Below, piece after piece: positions 33,880 to 42,197 of a stretch of 45,823 bases of DNA. The stretch covers positions 1-45,823 of the forward strand of contig JAFEFH010000008.1 of the NCBI GenBank assembly GCA_018240695.1, read 5' to 3'. Position 1 is the first letter of the stretch. Every line of letters begins with the position of its first letter. Below the pieces are notes generated by a model. That model had not been told where the DNA came from and did no database searches. It saw only the letters and a list, made by a program, of their open reading frames with translations. The translations under genes and the position numbers were made by a program. Origin of the DNA: Pseudomonadota bacterium. GTDB lineage: Bacteria; Pseudomonadota; Alphaproteobacteria; Reyranellales; Reyranellaceae.

Positions 33880-35013
33880 ATGAAAACGCCCGCCGAGCCG
33901 CTCTATCCCGACGACCAGATCGCCGAGCCGCAGCAGAACGGCCGCGGTGCGCTGTCGAACGCGTCGAGCCGCTACGACGACGACAAGAAGATCCGTACGA
34001 CCGACGGCTGGGAAATCGACGACGAGCTGCCGCCGCTGCGCACGACGCTGACCAGGGACGCCACGCGCACCATCCTCGCGCGCAACACCTCGCCCGACAT
34101 CCCGTTCGACCGCTCGATCAATCCCTATCGCGGCTGCGAGCATGGCTGCATCTACTGCTTCGCGCGGCCGACCCATGCCTATCTCGGCCTGTCGCCCGGC
34201 CTCGATTTCGAGACCAAGATCCTGTTCAAGCCCGAGGCGGCCAAGCTGCTGATGGCCGAACTGGCGGCGCCGAAATATCGCTGCGACGTGGTGGCGATGG
34301 GCACCAACACCGATCCCTACCAGCCGGTCGAGCGCGAGATGAAGGTGACGCGCTCGATCCTCAAGGTGCTGAGCGACTTCAACAACCCGGTCGGCATCGT
34401 CACCAAGAACCATCTGGTGACGCGCGATATCGACATCCTGGGCGACATGGCCAGGCGCAACCTCGCCGAGGTGTTCCTGTCGATCACGACCCTCGACAAG
34501 GATTTGGCGCGCGATATGGAGCCGCGGGCCTCGGCCCCGCACCGCCGGCTCGAGGCGATCAAGCGGCTGGCCGACGCGGGCGTCCCGGTGGGCGTGATGA
34601 CCGCGCCGATGATCCCGGGGCTGAACGATCACGAGATGGAGGCGATCCTCGACGCATCCGTGAAGGCCGGCGCCACGCGCGCGGGCTACACCGTCCTCAG
34701 GCTGCCGCTCGAGATCAAGGACCTGTTCGACGAATGGCTGCGCGCCAACCGGCCCGACCGTGCCGAGCGCGTGCTGTCGCTGATCCGCCAGATGCGCGGC
34801 GGCGCGCTCTACCAGGCCGAGTTCGGCAGGCGCATGAAAGGCGAGGGCCCGATCGCGCAGCTGCTCAGCGCCCGCTTCGCCGCTGGCGTGAAGCGCCTCG
34901 GCCTCAACCGCGTCCGCTACCGCCTCGACACGCTCCGCTTCGCCGTCCCCGAAAGCGCCCGCACCGCGCTGGTCGACGCCAAGCGCGACGCCCGCCAGAT
35001 GAAGCTTTTCTGA
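33880..35013 (+). CDS. PA0069 family radical SAM protein
   Basis: The protein has 377 aa from ATG 33880. The radical SAM cluster is Cys86-x3-Cys90-x2-Cys93 in YRGCEHGCIYCFARP. Further family marks are the N-terminal SSRYDDDKK segment, FETKILFKPEAA, MGTNTDPYQPVE and the PLEIKDLFDEWL region. This family is related to the spore photoproduct lyase group (SplB-like), but its reaction is unknown. A TTG seven codons upstream is in frame and was rejected in favour of the ATG. Confidence 0.92.
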   Translation: MKTPAEPLYPDDQIAEPQQNGRGALSNASSRYDDDKKIRTTDGWEIDDELPPLRTTLTRDATRTILARNTSPDIPFDRSINPYRGCEHGCIYCFARPTHAYLGLSPGLDFETKILFKPEAAKLLMAELAAPKYRCDVVAMGTNTDPYQPVEREMKVTRSILKVLSDFNNPVGIVTKNHLVTRDIDILGDMARRNLAEVFLSITTLDKDLARDMEPRASAPHRRLEAIKRLADAGVPVGVMTAPMIPGLNDHEMEAILDASVKAGATRAGYTVLRLPLEIKDLFDEWLRANRPDRAERVLSLIRQMRGGALYQAEFGRRMKGEGPIAQLLSARFAAGVKRLGLNRVRYRLDTLRFAVPESARTALVDAKRDARQMKLF

Positions 35014-35022
35014 TGCGTCTTG

Positions 35023-35130
35023 TTGTTGAGGGAAGGTCCCTCCACTCCGCTTCGCTCCGGTCGGGACGACGGAGGGAGATTTCCCGTCTCGACCGAAGCC
35101 GAGCGAAGCGAGGCGTAGCGGAGAGACCTT
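35023..35130 (+). repeat. REP-like palindrome upstream of the GIY-YIG gene
   Basis: A left part (35023-35072) contains CCACTCCGCTTCGCT. An imperfectly complementary right part (35084-35130) ends GCGGAGAGACCTT, so the element folds back on itself. The left part recurs as a direct repeat at 35462-35511 with 45 of 50 bases identical. The GIY-YIG gene begins 21 bases after this element. Confidence 0.8.
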
Positions 35131-35151
35131 CTATCGGCCGAAAGCCGCTCG

Positions 35152-35436
35152 ATGCGTAGTCCCGTCGTGTACATCCTCGCCAGCCCGAATGGACGTGCTC
35201 TGTATGTCGGCGTCACCACCGATCTTGGCCGGCGCTTGGACGAGCATCAGCGCGGTTTGTCTGAGCACACGGCCCGTTACAACATCTCCCGCCTCGTGTT
35301 CATCGAAGCACACGAGACTGCTCCGGACGCGATCAACCGCGAGAAGCAACTCAAGAAGTGGCGGCGCGAGAAGAAGATCGCGTTGATCGACGCTGCCAAC
35401 CCGGAATGGCTCGATCTGTCTGGAGAGATTCACTAA
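35152..35436 (+). CDS. Small GIY-YIG nuclease domain protein
   Basis: A stand-alone 94-aa GIY-YIG nuclease domain (YhbQ/UvrC N-terminal type). The signature reads VYILASP...ALYVGVT (Tyr7, Tyr18-Val-Gly20), the catalytic Arg region is DLGRRLDEH, and the metal-binding Glu is Glu64 in INREKQLKKW. It should nick or cleave DNA, with specificity unknown. The gene sits between two direct copies of a 50-nt repeat made from palindromic sequence, which makes it a candidate partner of that repeat. It belongs to a widespread alphaproteobacterial family of very small GIY-YIG proteins. Confidence 0.9.
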   Translation: MRSPVVYILASPNGRALYVGVTTDLGRRLDEHQRGLSEHTARYNISRLVFIEAHETAPDAINREKQLKKWRREKKIALIDAANPEWLDLSGEIH

Positions 35437-35461
35437 CGAACGCGTCGTCCACGATTGCGGC

Positions 35462-35511
35462 TTGTTGAAGCAAGGTCTCTCCACTCCGCTTCGCTTCGGT
35501 CGAGACGACGG
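35462..35511 (+). repeat. Direct repeat downstream of the GIY-YIG gene
   Basis: This 50-base segment matches 35023-35072 with five differences, four of them transitions. Only the left half of the palindrome is present. It ends 2 bases before the stop codon of the minus-strand nucleotidyltransferase gene. Together the two copies frame a unit with a period of 439 bases. Confidence 0.8.
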
Positions 35512-35513
35512 GA

Positions 35514-36059
35514 TTAGCCAAGGAAACGAACCATGGGCCATAGCTCGCGCCACCTCTTCCTGGAGATGCGCTCCTCGTATTCTTCCAGCCTCGTGCGGCC
35601 GAACGCGGTCGGGCGGCAGGTCATACCGAACAGGTCGTCGGTGCCGAGCGGCGCGATCACGCTGAGGCTGTCGTCGTCTTCCAGCCGCACGCCGACCGCC
35701 GTCACGGTCTCGAGCCAGAAGGTCATCGCGTCGGCGGTGTCGCGGTGGGGCGCCACGGTCTTCTTGCGCAGGTGCATGCGCGCCTGGTTCCGCACTTCCC
35801 ACGACACGCCGGAGATCATCTGGTCGAGGCGCGTCTCGTAGGCGGCCTCGCGCTCTTTCGACACATCCGACGGGTCGAAGAACAGCACGTCGACGTCGGG
35901 CGGCTGGCGCGGCGGCGAAATGCCGTGCAGATGGTCCCAGACGCGATTGCGCACGAAGCCTGCGGCGATGCACCAGTCGGGCAAAGCGAGCGCGCGGGCG
36001 GCACGAAGCTGTTTCATGCCCACAGGGTCCTGCGCGATGATGGCGGCGACCGGGTTCAT
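35514..36059 (-). CDS. Nucleotidyltransferase family protein (DUF925/NTP_transf_6)
   Basis: The protein has 181 aa. The nucleotidyltransferase-type active-site strand is VDVLFFDPSD, preceded by AGFVRNRVWDHLHG, as in PF06042 proteins. Typical further parts are RNQARMHLRK and ETVTAVGVRLEDD. The reaction partner is unknown. ATG 36059 gives the usual N-terminus (MNPVAAIIAQDP). The stop lies 2 bases from a repeat copy, so the repeat inserted at or formed the intergenic border. It is divergent from rnhB with only 30 bases between. Confidence 0.85.
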   Translation of the reverse strand: MNPVAAIIAQDPVGMKQLRAARALALPDWCIAAGFVRNRVWDHLHGISPPRQPPDVDVLFFDPSDVSKEREAAYETRLDQMISGVSWEVRNQARMHLRKKTVAPHRDTADAMTFWLETVTAVGVRLEDDDSLSVIAPLGTDDLFGMTCRPTAFGRTRLEEYEERISRKRWRELWPMVRFLG

Positions 36060-36089
36060 CCGGTCACTGTATCGAGGTGCGCGGGGGAT

Positions 36090-36758
36090 ATGCCGAGCTT
36101 TCGTCACGAGATGCGCTGCGAGAGCCTGTATGCCGGCGAAATCGTCGCCGAGCTTCAGGTCGTGCGCATCGCCGGCATCGACGAAGTAGGGCGCGGCCCG
36201 CTCGCCGGGCCGGTGATGGCCGCGGTCGCGGTGATCGACCGCACGGCGGCCAGGCGCAGGCTCCTGAAGCTGATCGACGATTCCAAGAAGCTCGAGCTGG
36301 AGGACCGCGAGGCCGCCTACGAGGCGATGATCGCCTCGGGTATCGTGCAGTTCGCGCTGGGCGAGGCGAGCGTCGAGGAGATCGACCGGATCAATATCCT
36401 GCAGGCGACGTTCCTCGCCATGCGCCGGGCCTTGCAGGCGCTGGCCGACCGGCCGCATGTCGTGCTGATCGACGGCAACCAGAAGCCGCCCGAACTAGGA
36501 TGTCGCGCCGAGATGATCGTGGGGGGCGACGCGGTGTCCTATTCGATCGCCGCCGCCTCGATCTTCGCCAAAGTGACGCGCGACCGCTACATGTCGCAGC
36601 TCGCCGAGCAGTTTCCGGGTTACGGCTGGCACACCAATCGCGGCTATTCGAGCCGGGAACATCTGGCGGCGCTCGGCCGTTTGGGACCGACGCCGCATCA
36701 TCGGCGCAGCTTCGCGCCGGTGCGCGAGAGCACGCTCGCCTTTGGTATGGCGGACTAG
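36090..36758 (+). CDS. rnhB: Ribonuclease HII
   Basis: RNase HII removes ribonucleotides from DNA and cleaves RNA/DNA hybrids. The protein has 222 aa. The active-site pair Asp31-Glu32 lies in IAGIDEVGRGPLAGPV, another carboxylate in VVLIDGNQ, and the conserved SYSIAAASIFAKVTRDRYM stretch is present. GYGWHTNRGYSSREH completes the family signature. A second ATG at 36111 is an alternative start; both leave the core intact. With rnhA at 8.4-8.9 kb, the window holds both RNase H types. Confidence 0.95.
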   Translation: MPSFRHEMRCESLYAGEIVAELQVVRIAGIDEVGRGPLAGPVMAAVAVIDRTAARRRLLKLIDDSKKLELEDREAAYEAMIASGIVQFALGEASVEEIDRINILQATFLAMRRALQALADRPHVVLIDGNQKPPELGCRAEMIVGGDAVSYSIAAASIFAKVTRDRYMSQLAEQFPGYGWHTNRGYSSREHLAALGRLGPTPHHRRSFAPVRESTLAFGMAD

Positions 36759-36776
36759 GCAGAGGACAAATAAATC

Positions 36777-37019
36777 ATGGCCGATCAGGACAAGGACGCG
36801 GCGGACCACAAGGCCCTGCTGGCGGAACTGCGGGCGGAGATCCTCGCCAAGACGCACGGCGACAAGCAGGCCCGCCTGCTGGAGCGGGTGCGCGAGATGG
36901 AAACCTCGCCCGTGTCGCCGAGCTTCGGCGACCACATCAAGGCGCTGACCGAGGAAGCCGAGGAAGATGCCGCGATGATCGCCCCGTTCCTGTCGCGCCT
37001 GTCGAGCCTGTTGCCCTAG
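36777..37019 (+). CDS. Hypothetical small acidic protein
   Basis: An 80-aa charged protein without membrane segments or recognised domain. It is Ala/Glu/Lys/Leu-rich and predicted helical (HKALLAELRAEILAKTHGDK). It starts 18 bases after rnhB with AGAGGA upstream, so it may be cotranscribed. Its TAG stop shares the palindrome CTAG with the stop of the convergent membrane-protein gene. Confidence 0.6.
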   Translation: MADQDKDAADHKALLAELRAEILAKTHGDKQARLLERVREMETSPVSPSFGDHIKALTEEAEEDAAMIAPFLSRLSSLLP

Positions 37020-37249
37020 CGGCCCGAGACGAGTTCCTGCGTGAACTCGATCCGCGGCAGCGTTTCCTTCGGTACACCCTGGACCAACGGCCGCGCCGCC
37101 AGCGCCTGATCGCGGTTGGCGGCGACCGCCAGCGCGTGCCGGGTTTCGGCACGGGATTGCAGCATCGTTGCAAGCAGGAGCGTGATGGCCAGTCCGGCCA
37201 CAATCATCCCGAAACCTTTGAGGAATCCCCAAGCCACCGGCGTTTCCAT
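37016..37249 (-). CDS. Hypothetical small membrane protein
   Basis: A 77-aa protein with one N-terminal hydrophobic helix (about residues 7-30, GFGMIVAGLAITLLLATML) and a polar C-terminal part. The topology fits an inner-membrane anchor with a periplasmic tail. No family is recognised. Ribosome-binding evidence is weak, so the gene is supported mainly by its membrane helix and its tight fit to the neighbour, with which it shares CTAG as overlapping stop codons. Confidence 0.5.
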   Translation of the reverse strand: METPVAWGFLKGFGMIVAGLAITLLLATMLQSRAETRHALAVAANRDQALAARPLVQGVPKETLPRIEFTQELVSGR

Positions 37250-37334
37250 TCTTGCCCATTCCCTATTTGCATTAGGAACGGGTCCAAGAACGATTTAGTT
37301 GCAGAATCACCGAATCTTTTCGAACTTCACGCTC

Positions 37335-37958
37335 ATGAAGCTGTATTACGCCGCCCACACCTGCTCGCTCGCCACCCACATCGTGCTGGAGGAAGTCGGC
37401 GCCGACTATTCGGTCGAGCGCATCTCCTTCGCCGCCACGCAGCAGCGCTCGCCCGAGTTCCTCAAGATCAACCCGAAGGGTCGCGTTCCTGCCCTGGTGA
37501 CCGACAAGGGCATCCTCACCGAGACGCCGGCGATGCTGGTCTATGTCGCGCAGACTTTCCCGAAGACCAACCTCGCGCTGATGGACGATCCCTTCGCCTT
37601 CGCCCGGGTGCAGGCCTTCAACTCCTATCTCTGCTCGCACCTGCACGTGGCGCACGCGCACCGCATGCGCGGCACGCGCTGGGTCGACGCCGCCGACACG
37701 CAGGCCATCGAGGCGATGCAGCGCGGCGTGCCGAAGGCGGTGGGCGAGGCGTTCGAGATGGTCGAGCGCGAGATGCTGAAGGGCCCGTGGGTGATGGGCG
37801 AGCACTTCACCGTATGCGACGCCTATCTCTTCACGCTCGCGCAGTGGCTCGAAGCCGACGGCGTCGTGCCCGCGCGCATCCCGAAGGTGATCGACCACCG
37901 CAAGCGGATGTCGGAACGCGCCACCGTGAAGAAGGCGATCGCCCAGGAACTCGCCTAG
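37335..37958 (+). CDS. Glutathione S-transferase family protein
   Basis: The protein has 207 aa with a typical cytosolic GST. The N-terminal thioredoxin-like domain starts MKLYYAAHTCSLATHIVLEE, with Cys10/Ser11 at the position of the catalytic residue. The cis-Pro loop GRVPALV and the glutathione-binding LTETPAMLVYVA follow. The C-terminal helical domain contains HFTVCDAYLFTLAQW. Conjugation or glutathione-dependent reduction of a small electrophile is expected. ATG 37335 is preferred to a TTG 12 codons upstream because it begins the first beta strand. Confidence 0.92.
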   Translation: MKLYYAAHTCSLATHIVLEEVGADYSVERISFAATQQRSPEFLKINPKGRVPALVTDKGILTETPAMLVYVAQTFPKTNLALMDDPFAFARVQAFNSYLCSHLHVAHAHRMRGTRWVDAADTQAIEAMQRGVPKAVGEAFEMVEREMLKGPWVMGEHFTVCDAYLFTLAQWLEADGVVPARIPKVIDHRKRMSERATVKKAIAQELA

Positions 37959-37984
37959 GGCTGGTATGTCGGCCGTCTGTTGAA

Positions 37985-39184
<1,200 letters not shown>

Positions 39185-39190
39185 ACTTTT

Positions 39191-40258
39191 CTAGTTCTTC
39201 ACGGCGTGCGCGATGACCTTGCGCATGACCGTGGGCAGCGCGCGTTCATCGAGGCGATCGATCGTCACCCAGTCGCTGCCGGGCGCGAGCTTGGCCAGCC
39301 GCGTGGTCGTGGCCAGCGCGTGCGCGACCGTGAGCTCGAGATGGAAGTGCGTGAAGGTATGGCGCACGCCGCCCTCCAGCACCTTCCAGTTGGCCGGTAC
39401 CGGCGCTTCCTTCAGCGCGTCGGCGAGGACGAGCTTGCCCTCGCGCCAAGCGCTCGACGGCACTTCGTCCATGCCGCCCAGCAGGCCCTTGGGCGGCCGC
39501 TTGCGCAGCAGCACCGCGCCCTCGCGGCTCGACAGCACGAAGGCGACGCCGCGGCGCGTCGGCTTGTCGGCCTTGGGCGCGCGGCGCGGCAGCTCCTCGG
39601 CGATGCCGAGCGCGCGCGCCTTGCAGCCGTCCATCAACGGACAGATCACGCAGCTCGGCTTGCGGGGCGTGCACACCGTGGCGCCGAGATCCATCATCGC
39701 CTGCGCGTAGTCGCCGGCGCGCCGTGACGGCACGAGCTCGGCGGCGCGCAGCTGGATCTCCGGCTTCACGTCGGGCAGCGGCGTCTGAAGGGCGAGCAGG
39801 CGGGCGATCACGCGCTCGACATTGCCGTCGACCGCCGAGGCCGGATGGTCGAAGGCGATCGCGCGGATCGCCGATGCGGTGTAGGGGCCGATGCCGGGCA
39901 AGGCGAGCAGCGTCGCCTCCGCGTCGGGAAAGCGGCCGCCGTGGCGTTCGACCACCGCCTTGGCGCAGGCATGCAGGTTGCGGGCGCGGGCATAGTAGCC
40001 GAGGCCGGCCCAGGCCGAGAGCACGTCGTCGAGCGGCGCGTCGGCCAGCGCCTCGACGGTCGGCCAGCGCTTCACAAAGCGGTGAAAGTAGTCGTGAACC
40101 GTGGCCACCGTGGTCTGCTGCAGCATGATCTCGGAAAGCCAGACACGATAAGGCTCCGTGCGCTCTCCGGCCGGCGCACGCCACGGCATGGTGCGACGAT
40201 GACGATCGTACCAGGCGAGCAGGCGTGAGGCGTGATTGGCGGGCGAGGTCATGGTCAT
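39191..40258 (-). CDS. mutY: A/G-specific adenine glycosylase
   Basis: MutY removes adenine mispaired with 8-oxoguanine. The protein has 355 aa. Catalytic Glu lies in LSEIMLQQTTV. The helix-hairpin-helix is ALPGIGPYTASAI, followed by the catalytic Asp in SAVDGNVERV. The [4Fe-4S] loop is C-x6-C-x2-C-x5-C (CTPRKPSCVICPLMDGC). A C-terminal NUDIX-like domain that recognises 8-oxoG follows (VAFVLSSREGAVLLRKRP). Two ATG codons (40258, 40252) are possible starts. It diverges from the DUF721-DsbA gene, 46 bases away. Confidence 0.96.
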   Translation of the reverse strand: MTMTSPANHASRLLAWYDRHRRTMPWRAPAGERTEPYRVWLSEIMLQQTTVATVHDYFHRFVKRWPTVEALADAPLDDVLSAWAGLGYYARARNLHACAKAVVERHGGRFPDAEATLLALPGIGPYTASAIRAIAFDHPASAVDGNVERVIARLLALQTPLPDVKPEIQLRAAELVPSRRAGDYAQAMMDLGATVCTPRKPSCVICPLMDGCKARALGIAEELPRRAPKADKPTRRGVAFVLSSREGAVLLRKRPPKGLLGGMDEVPSSAWREGKLVLADALKEAPVPANWKVLEGGVRHTFTHFHLELTVAHALATTTRLAKLAPGSDWVTIDRLDERALPTVMRKVIAHAVKN

Positions 40259-40304
40259 GTAAGCGGGCCTGCCCTACCATAAGACACAGCGTTTGAAAGG
40301 ACCC

Positions 40305-41384
40305 ATGCGGGAAAACGGCTTCCGCGCCATCGGCGGCTTGACCCAGCGGCTGACCGCCGGCCTCGGCAAGGGGCGCAGCACGTCGATCGCGCGCCTGCGC
40401 GCCGACTGGACGGCGATCGTCGGCGCCGATCTCGCACGCTGCACGCAGCCCGAGGCGCTGATCGCCGGCCGCGGCGGGCGGGCCGGCGCCAAGCTGCTGC
40501 GTCTCAAGGTGGCTGGCGCCGCGGCGCTCGAGGTCCAGCATCGCGGCGCGCAGATCGTCGAGCGCGTGAATGCCTATCTCGGCCACCGCCAGATCGAGGA
40601 CATCCGCCTCGTGCAGGGCGCCATCGCGCGGGCGCCCGCGCCGCCGCCGCGCCCCAAGCCCGCGCCCGAGGTCGTGGCGCGCATGAGCGGCCAGGTGGCC
40701 GGCGTGAAGGATCCGGAGTTGCGCGAGGCGTTGGCCCGGCTCGGCGCCCGCATCGCCACCAGCCGCGACACAGGCCGGCGCGGCGTGCTGCTGGGGGTGC
40801 TGGGATCGATGCTGCTGGTCCGCGGCACGCGCGCGCAAGACGAGGGGCCGGGGCGCTATCTCGCCGCGGTGCCGGGCGACCACATCCTGGGCGACCCCAA
40901 GGCGTCCAACATCATCATCGACTATTTCTCACTGACCTGCCCGCACTGCGCGAACTTCAACGCCGCGGTCATGCCCGTGGTGCGCAAGGAATGGGTCGAC
41001 ACCGGCAAGGCGAAGCTGATCATGCGGCACTTCCCGTCGGACGCGATCGCGACGCAGGCGGCGCTGCTGGCGGAATGCACCGGCGACGGCAAGTTCTACG
41101 ACACGGTCGATGCGCTGTTCCGGGCCCAGATCGACTGGCTGACCGCGTCCGACCCCAACGCCGAGATGATCAAGGTACTGGGGGCGCTGGGCGTGGCCCA
41201 GGACGCCGCCATCGCCTGCCAGGCCAACGACCGGCTTTTGAACAAAGTCATCGCCGATGTGCAGTCCGGGCAGGCGCTCGGGGTCCGCCGGACGCCGAGC
41301 CTGTTCATCAACGAGCAGTACTACGGCATGCCCGGTGACGGTGCGGCGGGCATTTCGACGATTCTGCACCAGGTGGGACGATGA
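40305..41384 (+). CDS. DUF721 (DciA-like) - DsbA fusion protein
   Basis: One uninterrupted 359-aa frame joins two normally separate genes. Residues about 5-155 are DUF721/DciA-like: FRAIGGLTQRLTAGLGKGRS, RLRADWTAIVGADLA, and the VKDPELREALARLGARIA tail where such proteins normally end. Residues about 158-178 (GRRGVLLGVLGSMLLVRGTR) look like a signal or anchor segment. Residues about 185-355 are a DsbA-like thioredoxin fold with Cys212-Pro-His-Cys215 and cis-Pro in RRTPSLFIN. DciA loads the replicative helicase in the cytosol; DsbA-like proteins act in the periplasm. AAGGA precedes ATG 40305. Internal GTG 40785 could start a separate DsbA, but no stop would end the first part. Confidence 0.85.
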   Translation: MRENGFRAIGGLTQRLTAGLGKGRSTSIARLRADWTAIVGADLARCTQPEALIAGRGGRAGAKLLRLKVAGAAALEVQHRGAQIVERVNAYLGHRQIEDIRLVQGAIARAPAPPPRPKPAPEVVARMSGQVAGVKDPELREALARLGARIATSRDTGRRGVLLGVLGSMLLVRGTRAQDEGPGRYLAAVPGDHILGDPKASNIIIDYFSLTCPHCANFNAAVMPVVRKEWVDTGKAKLIMRHFPSDAIATQAALLAECTGDGKFYDTVDALFRAQIDWLTASDPNAEMIKVLGALGVAQDAAIACQANDRLLNKVIADVQSGQALGVRRTPSLFINEQYYGMPGDGAAGISTILHQVGR

Positions 41385-41387
41385 ATC

Positions 41388-41411
41388 ATTCGGGCTAGCC
41401 CGAATCTTGTT
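41388..41411 (+). terminator. Possible intrinsic terminator between the two dsbA-like genes
   Basis: ATTCGGGCTAGCCCGAAT (41388-41405) is a perfect 18-base palindrome three bases after the stop codon, followed by the T-rich CTTGTTT. The stem is short and the T-run broken, so termination would be partial. It suggests that the second DsbA gene has its own promoter in the remaining 50 bases. Confidence 0.4.
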
Positions 41412-41461
41412 TGACTCCCCACAGGCTCAATTCCCAAGATGTAGTGGAGAGGAAGAAGATT

Positions 41462-42160
41462 ATGCGTAATATCTTGATTGTCGCCGGCGGAGCCGTGGCG
41501 GTGGTCGCGATCGCGGCTGGCGTCTATTTCGGCGGCCGTCCGAGCGCTCCCGGCCAGGCGCCGGTGGCGTCGGCCGTGGCGGCAGGCGGTGCGACGGCCC
41601 AGTCGGCCCAGCCGGCGGCGGCCACCGGCAAGAGCCTCCTCGAGGTCCAGCCGGGCGACCATGTCATGGGCGATGCCAAGGCGCCGATCACGCTGATCGA
41701 GTACGCCTCGCTGACCTGCCCGCATTGCGCCCACTTCGCCACGACGGTGCTGCCCGAGATCGAGAAGAAGTGGGTCCAGACCGGCAAGGTGAAGGTCGTC
41801 TTCCGCGACTTCCCGCTCGACCAGATCGCCACCAAGGCCGCCCAGCTCGCCGAGTGCTCGGGCAACGACAAGTACTACGCCGTCCTCGACATGATCTTCC
41901 GCGGCCAGGGCAACTGGGCCACCGCGTCCGACCCGATCGCGGAGCTGTCGAAGTCGCTGCGCATCGCCGGCATGGGCGACAACGAGGTCAAGGCCTGCCT
42001 GGCGAACGACGCCGTGGCGACGGGCGTGATCAACGACTATCGCGGCGGTGAGTCGCTCGGCGTCAACTCGACGCCGACGCTCTTCATCAACGGCGAACAG
42101 TTCAAGGGCGCGCGATCGATCGAAGAACTCGACGCGTTGTTCACCAAGCTGGCGAAGTAG
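41462..42160 (+). CDS. DsbA family thiol-disulfide oxidoreductase
   Basis: The protein has 232 aa with an N-terminal membrane anchor (about 4-23, ILIVAGGAVAVVAIAAGVYF), an Ala/Pro/Gln linker to residue 55, and a periplasmic thioredoxin fold. The redox motif is Cys86-Pro-His-Cys89 (YASLTCPHCAHF), and cis-Pro is in NSTPTLFING. It should form or shuffle disulfides in exported proteins. It shares the LTCPHC active site, DHxxGD entry and overall pattern with the DsbA part of the preceding fusion, so the two are probably duplicates. AGAGGAAG precedes the ATG. Confidence 0.92.
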   Translation: MRNILIVAGGAVAVVAIAAGVYFGGRPSAPGQAPVASAVAAGGATAQSAQPAAATGKSLLEVQPGDHVMGDAKAPITLIEYASLTCPHCAHFATTVLPEIEKKWVQTGKVKVVFRDFPLDQIATKAAQLAECSGNDKYYAVLDMIFRGQGNWATASDPIAELSKSLRIAGMGDNEVKACLANDAVATGVINDYRGGESLGVNSTPTLFINGEQFKGARSIEELDALFTKLAK

Positions 42161-42197
42161 CCAGGACAATCGAGTAACAAGAAAAAGCGTGGGGTAG

